NCBI GenBank assembly: GCA_016204335.1
Contig: JACQKU010000019.1
Coordinates: forward strand, 1 to 33,351
From: Candidatus Liptonbacteria bacterium
Lineage (GTDB): Bacteria; Patescibacteriota; Minisyncoccia; UBA6257; 2-01-FULL-56-20
DNA: 33,351 nt
Reading direction: 5' to 3'
Position 1 is the stretch's first letter, and the number at the start of each line of letters is the position of its first letter. Position numbers and translations under genes: made by a program. Below, piece by piece: positions 14,844 through 22,999 of the stretch. The notes under the pieces were generated by a model that saw only the letters and a list, made by a program, of their open reading frames with translations, searched no databases and had not been told where the DNA came from.

Positions 14844-15671
14844 ATGACATACGAACTCGAAATTGAACAATTCAAAGGCCCGCTCGATAAACTGCTCGAG
14901 TTGATTGAAGCGCGGAAATTAGAAATCACGGAAATCAGCCTGGCGGCGGTGACCGACGATTTCATCCGTTATCTCCAAACGCTGGCAGACGCCGAACAAG
15001 CGCAGACCGGCGCGGAAAAAACCAACGTAAGTCCGCGCTTGTCTCGAGCGGAGTCGAGAGATGAAGTCCGCGAGGGTCTGCGTCTGTTGGCCGACTTTAT
15101 CGCCATCGCGAGCCGTTTGATTCTCATTAAATCAAAATCGCTTTTGCCGGATGTTTCCTTGACAGGCGAGGAGGAAGCCGAAATAAAAGACCTCGAAGAC
15201 CGCCTCAAACTGTACAGAGCTTTGAAACCTGGAATGAAACATATTGCCGGGCTTTGGCAGAATGGAAACCGGGAATTCGGCAGGCCGTATTTTTTGGATG
15301 TTCTTTCCTGGGCATCCGCGCCGGGAATGGAAGTATTCTATCCCGGGCCGAATCTTTCGGTTGCGGGGCTGACCTCGCCGCTTCAAAAAATTCTCGAGGG
15401 GTTTGAAAAAATTTCATCGGAAGAAGCGACTGTCAGAGAAGAAATAATTTCGATTGAAGAGAAAATCAAGGAAATCGTGAATCGCATCCAAAAATTCGGC
15501 GAGTCGACCCTTGCCGGATTGTCCGTAAGCGGCTCGCGCGCGGAACTCATCGCCGTTTTTCTCGCGGTTCTCCATCTCGCTCACGAGCAGTTGATTTTTC
15601 TCGAACAAAAAAGCCATTTTTCTGATATAATGGTAAAAACGCGACCCGAATTTACGAATGCATCCGAATGA
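14844..15671 (+). CDS. scpA: Segregation and condensation protein A
   Basis: This 275-residue kleisin bridges SMC heads and binds ScpB in the condensin complex that organises and segregates the chromosome. The N-terminal domain is clear (YELEIEQFKGPLDKLLELI, then EITEISLAAVTDDFIRYL), as is the C-terminal winged-helix part ending HFSDIMV. Residues about 58-75 (TNVSPRLSRAESRDEVREG) are an insert coded by a palindromic repeat (TCTCGAGCGGAGTCGAGA) in the linker. The last 11 residues run past the usual end into the methyltransferase start. Its normal partner scpB is displaced about 1.9 kb downstream. Confidence 0.93.
   Translation: MTYELEIEQFKGPLDKLLELIEARKLEITEISLAAVTDDFIRYLQTLADAEQAQTGAEKTNVSPRLSRAESRDEVREGLRLLADFIAIASRLILIKSKSLLPDVSLTGEEEAEIKDLEDRLKLYRALKPGMKHIAGLWQNGNREFGRPYFLDVLSWASAPGMEVFYPGPNLSVAGLTSPLQKILEGFEKISSEEATVREEIISIEEKIKEIVNRIQKFGESTLAGLSVSGSRAELIAVFLAVLHLAHEQLIFLEQKSHFSDIMVKTRPEFTNASE
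15623..15631 (+). promoter_or_regulatory. Extended -10 promoter for the second methyltransferase
   Basis: TGATATAAT, a perfect extended -10, lies inside the 3' end of scpA, 26 nt before the methyltransferase ATG at 15658 and 53 nt before the alternative ATG at 15685. It would give the inserted R-M pair its own transcription. Confidence 0.5.
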
Positions 15672-16908
15672 TTCGAATATTACTATGGCTGTTGAACAAA
15701 TAATAAAGCAGGTAAAGGATTTTGTTGGCGCTCCGATAGTCAATGATATTTTAGATATCGGCGGCATTAGAGTCGCAAGGTTCATGGGAGAGTTTTGGAC
15801 TTCACGGCAGAGACAGGGAAATAGTTTACATGAGATATCATACCGTGCCTGTTTTAAATCTGAATTGCCAAAGTTTTTTATAGGTTCGTTGACAACCGAA
15901 GGAGATGTTGTTTATGACCCATTTGCTGGTAGGGGGACAACGGCTATTGAAGCAGCGCTTCTCGGTAGAAAAGTTATCTCTAACGATATTAATCCATTAA
16001 GCAGAATATTGGCTTATCCAAGATTATCGCCGCCGGATTTACTTGAATTAATTGAACGACTTGAAAAAATTAATCATAGCGTTAGAAAAATAAAAACGGA
16101 TATTAATTTGTCGATGTTTTATCACCCGCGAACCCTTGAAGAAATATTAAAAATTAAGAAATATCTTGAGAAAAGAAAAAGTGAAAATAGGGAAGATGAT
16201 TTGGATATGTGGATAAGAATGGTTGCAACAAATAGACTTTCAGGACATTCAACCGGGTTCTTCTCTGTTTATACATTACCGCCCAATCAAGCTCTAAGAC
16301 CAGAAAAGCAAAAGATTATAAATAGAGAAAGAAATCAAGAACCATCATATCGAAATGTTAAAAAAATTATAATCAAAAAAACACAGTCCCTAATCTCTGA
16401 AATTAATAACGAATTGTTTAGAAAATTAAAACACATAAAAGAGACAGCATCATTCTTAACAAAAGATTCAAGATATACAAGTGAAATATCTAATAATAGT
16501 GTTCAATTAACGGTGACATCCCCGCCATTTTTGGATATAGTACAATACACTGAAGATAATTGGTTGCGATGTTGGTTTAATTCAATCGACCCTTTTGAAG
16601 TTGAAAAAAATATAACAGTAACGAACAAGCTTGAAAAATGGAAAGAAGTTATCGGAGAAACACTAAAAGAGTTATATCGCATAACCAAACCGGGCGGTTT
16701 TGTGGCTTTTGAAGTTGGCGAAGTCAGAAAAGGAAAAATTAAATTAGATGAAGAAGTCGTCCCATTGGGTCTTGAAGCTGATTTTAAATGTTTAGGAATT
16801 TTAGTTAATAAACAGAATTTTACGAAAACATCTAATATATGGGGGATTTCCAACAATAAAATGGGGACTAACACTAACCGCATAGTTTTATTTACTAAAC
16901 AAAAATGA
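15658..16908 (+). CDS. Site-specific DNA methyltransferase (alpha order) of the scpAB-inserted R-M pair
   Basis: This 416-residue protein has AdoMet motif I as DPFAGRGTT (87-95) and catalytic motif IV as SPPF (288-291, LTVTSPPFLDIVQY). Motif I before a region of about 190 residues and then motif IV fits the alpha order, and SPPF is common in cytosine-N4 enzymes. The N-terminal FWTSRQRQGNSLHEISYRAC is a familiar stretch in this group. The start overlaps the scpA end by 14 nt; MAVEQ at 15685 is an alternative start. The gene is visibly more AT-rich than scpA and scpB and uses AAA/ATA/TTA codons heavily, a sign of transfer. Its stop overlaps the nuclease start (ATGA). Confidence 0.9.
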   Translation: MHPNDSNITMAVEQIIKQVKDFVGAPIVNDILDIGGIRVARFMGEFWTSRQRQGNSLHEISYRACFKSELPKFFIGSLTTEGDVVYDPFAGRGTTAIEAALLGRKVISNDINPLSRILAYPRLSPPDLLELIERLEKINHSVRKIKTDINLSMFYHPRTLEEILKIKKYLEKRKSENREDDLDMWIRMVATNRLSGHSTGFFSVYTLPPNQALRPEKQKIINRERNQEPSYRNVKKIIIKKTQSLISEINNELFRKLKHIKETASFLTKDSRYTSEISNNSVQLTVTSPPFLDIVQYTEDNWLRCWFNSIDPFEVEKNITVTNKLEKWKEVIGETLKELYRITKPGGFVAFEVGEVRKGKIKLDEEVVPLGLEADFKCLGILVNKQNFTKTSNIWGISNNKMGTNTNRIVLFTKQK

Positions 16909-17564
16909 ATAAAGAATATATAAAAAAATTAGAAAATATTATAAAGACTATGTTAACGCCATTGAAAGGAATTCCCTTTAATTTGGTTATAGAAAGTCTT
17001 TCTGGCAATAAAGTTATACCGTTTAATATAAACGATAAAAAAGATATAGCGCTTCTTAAAAAACTAAAACTTATAACGATAATTGCCGGGAAAGAAGTAA
17101 ATAAGCGTGGAATATTAAGACCCAGACCCAATGAAGTTGGAAATGATATAGAACCGTTCATTAAAAAAACACTAAATAGAATTGGTTATAAAGCCGATAC
17201 TCCTTTTACTTCTGGTGGAGATAAAAAATCAACCGGTTACCCCGATATTGAATTTTTAGACGAATTTGGCAGAGTTAACTATTTAGAGTGTAAAACGTTT
17301 AATATCGAAAATATTTCTACTAGTCAAAGATCTTTTTACTTGTCTCCCTCCGAAAATTTCAAAGTTACTCGAGATGCTCACCACTTTGTTGTCTCATTTG
17401 AGGTTTACGTAGTTAAAAAACGAGGGACGCTTAACGTTTACAAATGCAGAAGTTGGAAAATTTTGGATATCAATGCTTTAGAGGTTGATGTTAAATACGA
17501 GTTTAATGCGGACAATAAAAGAATGTACGGCGGCGAATTAATTCTTGCCGAAGGCAAGATATAA
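16905..17564 (+). CDS. Type II restriction endonuclease of the scpAB-inserted R-M pair
   Basis: This 219-residue protein has a PD-(D/E)XK site: TGYPDIEFLDEFGRVNYLECK, that is P113-D114 followed by E128 and K130. A conserved-looking SGGDKKSTGYPD leads into it. The N-terminal 80 residues look like a small helical or winged-helix part. It overlaps the methyltransferase by 4 nt and shares its strong A+T bias. Family and target sequence are not identifiable by eye. There is no controller gene, so regulation must differ from the first R-M locus. Confidence 0.83.
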   Translation: MNKEYIKKLENIIKTMLTPLKGIPFNLVIESLSGNKVIPFNINDKKDIALLKKLKLITIIAGKEVNKRGILRPRPNEVGNDIEPFIKKTLNRIGYKADTPFTSGGDKKSTGYPDIEFLDEFGRVNYLECKTFNIENISTSQRSFYLSPSENFKVTRDAHHFVVSFEVYVVKKRGTLNVYKCRSWKILDINALEVDVKYEFNADNKRMYGGELILAEGKI

Positions 17565-17585
17565 AAGGTAGCAGTTTTTATTGCA

Positions 17586-18176
17586 ATGGATACAATAGAA
17601 AATGCCAAAAAATTAGAACAAAAACTGGCCGAACTTGAAGCGCTACTCTTTATTTACGGCGAGCAATTTTCCCGCAAAAAAGCGGAGAAGGTCTTAGAAA
17701 TTAATAATAAAGAAGAACTGGATTCTCTCATTGAAGAGTTCGGCAGGCGGCTGTCCGTCGAAGGCAGGGGATTGAGTTTGCTCACTGACAACGAAAAAAT
17801 CCAGCTTGTCACGAAGCCGCAATTCGGAAAACTCCTTGAAAGTTTCGTGAAAGCCGAGTTGAGCGATGATTTGACGCCGGCGAGTTTAGAAACGCTCTCG
17901 ATTATCCTGTATCTCGGCCCCATTTCGCGCGGGGAGATTGACTATCGCCGCGGCGTCAACTCGTCGTTCACGCTGAGAAATCTTTCACTCCGAGGCCTGA
18001 TTGAAAAATCATCCGATAAAGACCAGCAGGGCGGATATCTCTATCAAGCGAGCTTCGACCTTCTGAAGCATTTGGGAATAAACAGAAAAGAAGAATTGCC
18101 GGAATATGAAAAATTCAAGTCGCTTATTAAGCCGGACGACTCGCCTAAGCCGAAAACTTTCCCCGGAGCAATATAA
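17586..18176 (+). CDS. scpB: Segregation and condensation protein B
   Basis: This 196-residue protein has the ScpB pattern of two winged-helix domains: LEALLFIYGEQFSRKKAEKV at the start and the hallmark SIILYLGPISRGEIDYRRG-VNSSFTLRNLSLRGLIE. It dimerises and binds ScpA within the SMC complex. Base composition returns to that of scpA, unlike the two genes between them. The gene ends in TAATG shared with the next start, so it leads into the cell-wall genes. Confidence 0.93.
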   Translation: MDTIENAKKLEQKLAELEALLFIYGEQFSRKKAEKVLEINNKEELDSLIEEFGRRLSVEGRGLSLLTDNEKIQLVTKPQFGKLLESFVKAELSDDLTPASLETLSIILYLGPISRGEIDYRRGVNSSFTLRNLSLRGLIEKSSDKDQQGGYLYQASFDLLKHLGINRKEELPEYEKFKSLIKPDDSPKPKTFPGAI

Positions 18177-19324
18177 TGACCAACATTCAAAAAATTTTAT
18201 TTTCCGGAATGATTCTTCTGGCCGTTTTTTGGGGGAATCGTTTTAATAACGGCAATCAAGCGAGCGGCGGCTCGGGAAATAATCCGGCGAAATTTTCAGC
18301 CCTGGAATCCTCGCCTTTTTTGGCGCAATCCATCGGCGTAGCTCCCTTCGACTCGGCTCCCTTCGACTCGGCTCAGGGCGGGCAGGATGAATCCATCGGC
18401 GCGGTTGAACAGCCGGACCAACCGTCGAATTTAACCGGCTCTTCCTCGCCGGAAGCGGGGGCGCGGGCGCGAACCGCCGGAAATCCGGCGAATGGCGCGT
18501 ATATGCCGAATGTGCCGGAATCCGGAGTCGGCCTGCTCAGCTCGGCAATTGCGCCGTCCGCGCCGGTTTTTTACCGGTTTAAAAACGACCCGGCTCCGAA
18601 TGTCGGCGCTCAAGAAGTATTGGTGGCAGACCTTCAATCCGGCGAAACATATCTTGAAATGAATGAGAACACGCGCTGGCCCTTGGCGTCGCTTACCAAA
18701 CTGGCGACTGCGGCGGTGGTCATGGATAACGTTGATTTGAAAAGCGCGCTTACGCTTGCCTCCGCCGATTTTTCCGGCGGCGAAGAAACCGGCTTTTTCA
18801 AAACCGGCTCCGTCTACTCGGCGAGCGATGTCCTTGCGGGGATGCTTCTTCTTTCAAAAAACGAGGCGGCCGAAGCGCTTGCGAACAATTTCGGCCGCGA
18901 GAAATTTATCAATATGCTGAACGAAGCCGCCGCGGAATGGGGGATGCCGAAAACGTATTTCGCGGACCCCACCGGCCTTTCCATCGCCGACCAGTCGACT
19001 CCGCAAGACCTTAAAAAACTCGCGTTGCATTTGTATCAAAATTATCCGAAAATTCTTGAAACGACCCGGCGGAAAAGCGCGGTGATTACCGAGTTGAGTA
19101 CCGGAAAGAAAACGACTGTTTCCAATATCAATTTGTTCGCCGGCAGGAGCGACTTTTTGGGCGGCAAAACCGGCTACACGGACGACGCGAACGGCAATCT
19201 TCTTTCGATTTTTTCATATGAGCGCCGGCCGATTCTCGTTATCGTTCTCGGCACCGGCGACCGGTTCGGCGAAACGGAAAAACTTTTCAACTGGTTCAAA
19301 AATAATTTTCGCGCAAACAAATGA
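18176..19324 (+). CDS. D-alanyl-D-alanine carboxypeptidase (peptidase S11)
   Basis: This 382-residue protein trims the terminal D-Ala of peptidoglycan stem peptides outside the membrane. The three penicillin-binding motifs are present: S172-LTK, S227-KN and K331-TG. The first 20 residues form a signal or anchor helix (ILFSGMILLAVFW). Residues about 60-70 hold a tandem PFDSA-PFDSA, coded by two exact copies of CCCTTCGACTCGGCT, part of a dispersed repeat; the segment 30-120 is low-complexity linker. The lack of the usual C-terminal S11 extension is typical of the shorter members. It overlaps scpB by 1 nt and mraY by 4 nt. Confidence 0.92.
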   Translation: MTNIQKILFSGMILLAVFWGNRFNNGNQASGGSGNNPAKFSALESSPFLAQSIGVAPFDSAPFDSAQGGQDESIGAVEQPDQPSNLTGSSSPEAGARARTAGNPANGAYMPNVPESGVGLLSSAIAPSAPVFYRFKNDPAPNVGAQEVLVADLQSGETYLEMNENTRWPLASLTKLATAAVVMDNVDLKSALTLASADFSGGEETGFFKTGSVYSASDVLAGMLLLSKNEAAEALANNFGREKFINMLNEAAAEWGMPKTYFADPTGLSIADQSTPQDLKKLALHLYQNYPKILETTRRKSAVITELSTGKKTTVSNINLFAGRSDFLGGKTGYTDDANGNLLSIFSYERRPILVIVLGTGDRFGETEKLFNWFKNNFRANK

Positions 19325-20403
19325 ATCCAATCGATCAAAACAACACTTTTCTCATAGTCAGGACGCTCGTCCTTTTTATTTTTTCGTTCGGCGTGGCGAT
19401 TCTTTCGGCGCCTTTTCTGATAAAAATTCTTTATAAAAACAAGGCGTGGAAGAAAAAGCCGAGAGAATACACTATTGGCGGCGGAAAAACGCCGATTTTC
19501 ACGAGTCTCCACGCCGAAAAAGAGGTAAGCACGCCGCGGATGGGAGGAATTCTTATCTGGTGGACAGTGCTCGCCGTGACCGGGCTGATGTTCGCCGCTT
19601 CAAAACTTTTCACCGGGCAGTTTTGGGGACAAATGAATTTTGTTTCCCGCTCGCAGACATGGCTGCCGATTTTCGCGCTCATTTCGTCTTCGCTTCTCGG
19701 ATTGATTGACGACATTCTCGTGGTCAAAAACAAAGGCAAATATGTGGGGGGCGGCATCCGGTTCAAAGTCCGGCTTTCCGTGATAGGCATCATCGCGCTT
19801 ATCGGTTCGTGGTGGTTTTATTTCAAGCTCGGCTGGTCGAGCATCTATGTGCCGTTTTACGGCAATATTCCGATTGACGGATGGTATATTCTTTTATTCG
19901 TGCTCGTGGTCTTTGCGACTTTTTCTTCAAGCGTGGTTGACGGCTTGGACGGGTTGTCCGCCGGAGTTCTTTCGCCGATTTTTGCCGCGTTCGGCATTAT
20001 CGCTTATATCCGCGGGGAGTATGACCTCGCGGCGTTCATCACGGTAATCATTGGAGCGCTCGCGACATATCTCTGGTTCAACGTTCACCCGGCGAAATTT
20101 TATATGGGGGAAACGGGCATTATGGGTCTGACCGTCACGCTCGCGGTAATCGCGTTTCTGACGAACTCGGTTATTTTCCTGCCGCTCATCGCGTTCGTTC
20201 TTGTGATTGAATCCGCTTCCGTCCTTATACAGCTCGTTTCGAAAAAGTTTTTCGGGAGAAAAATATTTTTATCGGCGCCGATTCACCATCATTTTCAGGC
20301 GCTCGGCTGGCCCGAGTCGCAGGTGACAATGCGCTTTTGGATTATCTCGGCGGTCGCCAGCGCGCTCGGCTTGGTGCTCTTCTTTTTGGCGAGGTTTTAT
20401 TAA
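19321..20403 (+). CDS. mraY: Phospho-N-acetylmuramoyl-pentapeptide-transferase
   Basis: This 360-residue integral membrane enzyme makes lipid I from UDP-MurNAc-pentapeptide and undecaprenyl phosphate. Family motifs include PRMGGILIW, GLIDDILVVKNKGKYVGGG (the DD pair), VVDGLDGLSAGV, HPAKFYMGETGIMGL, and the C-terminal PIHHHFQALGWPESQVTMRFWI. About ten TM segments are apparent. It sits behind the carboxypeptidase with a 4-nt overlap. Length is normal. Confidence 0.96.
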   Translation: MNPIDQNNTFLIVRTLVLFIFSFGVAILSAPFLIKILYKNKAWKKKPREYTIGGGKTPIFTSLHAEKEVSTPRMGGILIWWTVLAVTGLMFAASKLFTGQFWGQMNFVSRSQTWLPIFALISSSLLGLIDDILVVKNKGKYVGGGIRFKVRLSVIGIIALIGSWWFYFKLGWSSIYVPFYGNIPIDGWYILLFVLVVFATFSSSVVDGLDGLSAGVLSPIFAAFGIIAYIRGEYDLAAFITVIIGALATYLWFNVHPAKFYMGETGIMGLTVTLAVIAFLTNSVIFLPLIAFVLVIESASVLIQLVSKKFFGRKIFLSAPIHHHFQALGWPESQVTMRFWIISAVASALGLVLFFLARFY

Positions 20404-20446
20404 GGTATTTTTGCAACGAGGTTTTCCGCGGGCGGAAAATTTTTCG

Positions 20447-21514
20447 TCATTTTTTCCGAACGATGCAGAACGGCGTCATTTCGTCCGATTGTCCGAGCGG
20501 ATTGTCGCGGAATAATTTGCCTATGAATGATTCCGAAATCGCCCGCGTGGATTTTCCCAGAGAGAATGCGCCGCGATAGTTGGCGTCGAGTATGACGGTC
20601 TCGCGGCCGAGACGCTCTTTGATTCTCCGCGCCGCGCCGTCCGGGTCGTTTGGCGCGAGCTTCGCGGAGTGCGCGTATTCGAGAATGAGAAAAGACATCG
20701 GGCAGTCGATTGATTTGGCGCGTTTGCCGCAGATAACGTAAAAAAGCCCTCTGATGCCGAGCGGCCGCGTAATCGCCGAGACGGCGGCGGCGAAGAGAAT
20801 GCGGAGGTAGCCCGTCTCTTCAAGAAAAAGCTGCATCGCAAGATTGGTGCCGTGGCCGAAGCCGTGAAAATCCCTCGAACCGTAGTAATTGCCGACATTG
20901 CGGGCGAGAAAGCGCGCGAGCCGGGTCGGCTTGATATCGCTCATATCGACTACCCGGCCCTGGGTAATGGCCAGAGCTTTTTCACTGACAAAAATAATAT
21001 CGCCGGGCTTGAGGTACGGACCGACATAATCTTCGACAAGCGGCAGAAGGTCGGTGTCTTTCATCGTGATGAGGCGAGTTCTGACGGGCAGACGCTGATA
21101 TGCGACACCGTCCACATCAATGTCAATTTGCTTGCCCGGGTTTGCGGTAAACCCCCACACCAAAGATTTTGGTGTGGGGGTAAATTCGCCGGAAGGTTGG
21201 CGCGGCGCGGCTGAGGCTAACGCGTCCGCAAAAGAAACTTTCTCTCCGCGGAAAACCGCGAACAATTTTTCGGCCACTTTGCGGATTTCCGCGGGGTCTT
21301 CATGGATGGCGGCGCGGGAATGAAGCAGTTCTGTCGCCTCCATGTAAAGAATGTGCGCTTCGTCAATCGCCGTTTTTGCGAACGCGGCTTCGGCAACGGA
21401 TGTGTCGCCGTCTGACACGGCCTTAACGGTCGCCGAACCGTCTTCCCTCGGCGAGTAAATAATAGAAAGACCGGTTTGGTCTTTCATCTGCGCGTATGCC
21501 TGTGATTTTTCCAT
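20447..21514 (-). CDS. CofE-like (F420-0:gamma-glutamyl ligase family) protein
   Basis: This 355-residue protein has, from about residue 130, the CofE-type region: PVRTRLITMKDTDLLPLVEDYV, LKPGDIIFVSEKALAITQGRVV, and a later DANYRGAFSLGKST. Such homologues are widespread in Patescibacteria that lack F420 synthesis, so the substrate is unlikely to be F420-0 and is unknown. The first 110 residues are not part of the ligase. Between the two, residues near 111-124 (GEFTPTPKSLVWGF) are coded by a perfect 14-bp palindromic hairpin. It is alone on the minus strand, convergent to mraY. Confidence 0.75.
   Translation of the reverse strand: MEKSQAYAQMKDQTGLSIIYSPREDGSATVKAVSDGDTSVAEAAFAKTAIDEAHILYMEATELLHSRAAIHEDPAEIRKVAEKLFAVFRGEKVSFADALASAAPRQPSGEFTPTPKSLVWGFTANPGKQIDIDVDGVAYQRLPVRTRLITMKDTDLLPLVEDYVGPYLKPGDIIFVSEKALAITQGRVVDMSDIKPTRLARFLARNVGNYYGSRDFHGFGHGTNLAMQLFLEETGYLRILFAAAVSAITRPLGIRGLFYVICGKRAKSIDCPMSFLILEYAHSAKLAPNDPDGAARRIKERLGRETVILDANYRGAFSLGKSTRAISESFIGKLFRDNPLGQSDEMTPFCIVRKK
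21151..21181. repeat. 14-bp hairpin repeat inside the CofE-like gene
   Basis: ACCCCCACACCAAA (21151-21164) and TTTGGTGTGGGGGT (21168-21181) pair perfectly around a 3-nt loop. It is translated in frame as part of the linker of the CofE-like protein. The CCCCACACC core is shared with the outer stem of the element at 22863-22965. Confidence 0.8.
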
Positions 21515-21563
21515 AACTGTAGTTTAATTATATCGCACCGGGGATTATTATCCACTTGTTGTT

Positions 21564-21592
21564 TTGCATTATGAGAAAGAAAGAGCCATAAT
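21564..21592 (+). promoter_or_regulatory. Promoter of panD, leaderless layout
   Basis: CATAAT (21587-21592) lies 6 nt before the ATG at 21599, with TTGCAT (21564-21569) 17 nt further upstream as a weak -35. The spacing again predicts a leaderless mRNA. Confidence 0.45.
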
Positions 21593-21598
21593 TTGAAC

Positions 21599-21976
21599 AT
21601 GCTTATCCGGGTATGTATGGCGAAAATCCATCGGGCGACGGTCACACAAGCCGAACTGAATTACGTCGGTTCAATTACGATAGATGAGGACTTGCTTGAT
21701 GCAAGCGGCATGAAACCGTTCCAATATGTGAATATCACAAATATCTCGAATGCGGTCTTTTGGCAGACGTATATAATGCCGGGAAAACGCGGAGAAGGGA
21801 CAATCTGCCTCAATGGCCCGCCAGCCCGACTTTTTCAAAAAGGGGACAAGATAATCATCCTTGCGGAAGCATGGCTGGAACCGTCCGAACTGAAAGATTT
21901 GAATCCCGTTGTTGTGTTCGTTGACGATAGGAATAAAGTTACCGAGGTAAAGAAACACAAGGCGATTTCGAACTGA
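21599..21976 (+). CDS. panD: Aspartate 1-decarboxylase
   Basis: This 125-residue pyruvoyl enzyme converts L-aspartate to beta-alanine. The pattern MLIRVCMAKIHRATVTQAELNYVGSITID matches PanD, with self-cleavage expected between G and S of GSITID to form the pyruvoyl group. NITN, TYIMPGKRGEGTICLNGPPARL (NG-x-x-A, Tyr of the active site) and GDKIIILA follow. I start at ATG 21599 because it aligns with the family N-terminus; TTG 21593 would add two residues. No other pantothenate gene is in the window, so why the cell keeps it is not evident. Confidence 0.92.
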   Translation: MLIRVCMAKIHRATVTQAELNYVGSITIDEDLLDASGMKPFQYVNITNISNAVFWQTYIMPGKRGEGTICLNGPPARLFQKGDKIIILAEAWLEPSELKDLNPVVVFVDDRNKVTEVKKHKAISN

Positions 21977-22161
21977 AATTGACTTTTGTCCGGTTACGAT
22001 GTTTAGTATCTTCAAGCTGTTTTGCCCACTCAATCAGGATACTCGCGCTTTACGCCGAGCGTCCCGCGTGAACATAAGCAGTAGAAACAGCGCGCACTTT
22101 TGACAACCTTTTTTCGAGTTCACCGCGCACGCGTCCGAGGGACGCAGAGGGAGACATCGCT

Positions 22162-22794
22162 ATGTCCACGATTACCACTGTCGAGGTCGTTCGACCCACT
22201 GACGCGTTGCGTCTGGCATTGCAAAATCCTCTTACCCTACTCACTCCGAAGCAGCTATTCGACTTCGAGGTCGAAGAGCTCGTGACAAAAGGGTTCGCGG
22301 CATACGACCACGCCGACTCCTTTTACAAACGCCTGCCCTCTACTGGCGTACACGTCCTGGTCCCTCCGAAGCCCAGACCATGGAATCGCGCTCACCTCAA
22401 CTACCTCGTATCGCTTATCGAGGTGGACGGTGAGAAGGGTCGCAACTATACTGACCCCGCTCACTTCAGCGACGAGGACGAAGTGAGCGATGGGCCTCAC
22501 CTCATGCTCGACGTTGATGATACGCACTATCTCAACGTCAAGCCATCGGTCTCGCGGGCGACCATCCTCGCAGAAGGTCGCCATCCGTTCTGCACATGGC
22601 GCGGGATTATCTGCGCGCTCCTCTTTCCTTGGCGCCTCCGGGGCCGCGGCTGGTATCTCGCCGGCTCAGGAGGCCGGTTTGGGCAGCTACCATGCGTTCG
22701 ATTGTTCAACGGAACGCCTATATTGAACGCGTGGTACGGCAACGCCCTTCGGGAGTTCGTCACTCCATCGTGCGGAAGTATTTGGTTGCCTTGA
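22162..22794 (+). CDS. Protein of unknown function, possibly DUF5701-like
   Basis: I do not firmly recognise this 210-residue protein. Visible parts are FEVEELVTKGFAAYDHADSF near 35-55, HVLVPPKPRPW, an acidic stretch DEDEVSDGPHLMLDVDDT (103-120), and a Trp/Gly-rich end (RGRGWYLAGSGGRFGQLPCVRL... WYGNALREF). The order 'DVD..., ILAEGRHP..., LPCVRLFNGTPILNAWYGN' recalls DUF5701, but this is from memory of the pattern only. A clear Shine-Dalgarno (GAGGGAG about 10 nt before the ATG) sets it apart from the leaderless genes nearby, as does its higher G+C. A terminator follows directly, so it is monocistronic and may be a recent arrival. Confidence 0.65.
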   Translation: MSTITTVEVVRPTDALRLALQNPLTLLTPKQLFDFEVEELVTKGFAAYDHADSFYKRLPSTGVHVLVPPKPRPWNRAHLNYLVSLIEVDGEKGRNYTDPAHFSDEDEVSDGPHLMLDVDDTHYLNVKPSVSRATILAEGRHPFCTWRGIICALLFPWRLRGRGWYLAGSGGRFGQLPCVRLFNGTPILNAWYGNALREFVTPSCGSIWLP

Positions 22795-22811
22795 ACTCGA
22801 ATCAGTTTCAA

Positions 22812-22853
22812 CCGGTAGCATCCCTCTGGGGTGCTACCGGCGTCGTATTTTTA
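22812..22853 (+). terminator. Rho-independent terminator
   Basis: CCGGTAGCA (22812-22820) pairs with TGCTACCGG (22832-22840), extended by C/G pairs towards a short loop. The T-rich run CGTCGTATTTTTA follows. It closes the transcript of the gene at 22162. Confidence 0.85.
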
Positions 22854-22862
22854 GAACGTTTT

Positions 22863-22965
22863 ATCCCCACACCTTCCCGCGGAGTATTAAACCCCGCGGG
22901 GAGGATTTGAAACCACCCTTCATCTTATCGGCAAGACCGCGGGGTATTCGGGAAGGTGTGGGGAT
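22863..22965. repeat. 103-nt nested-hairpin element upstream of proS
   Basis: The outer arms 22863-22879 and 22949-22965 are a perfect 17-bp inverted repeat (ATCCCCACACCTTCCCG and its complement). Inside, ACCCCGCGG (22891-22899) pairs with CCGCGGGGT (22937-22945). It ends 34 nt before the proS start. It could be a mobile palindromic repeat, a terminator for the minus strand or an RNA structure; nothing here decides. Confidence 0.75.
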
Positions 22966-22983
22966 TTATTTATAAAATTCGTG

Positions 22984-22992
22984 TGTTATCAT
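22984..22992 (+). promoter_or_regulatory. Extended -10 promoter of proS, leaderless layout
   Basis: TG-T-TATCAT (22984-22992) is an extended -10 with one change from TATAAT. The proS ATG follows after 7 nt, again leaving no room for a ribosome binding site. Confidence 0.5.
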
Positions 22993-22999
22993 TTCAAAT

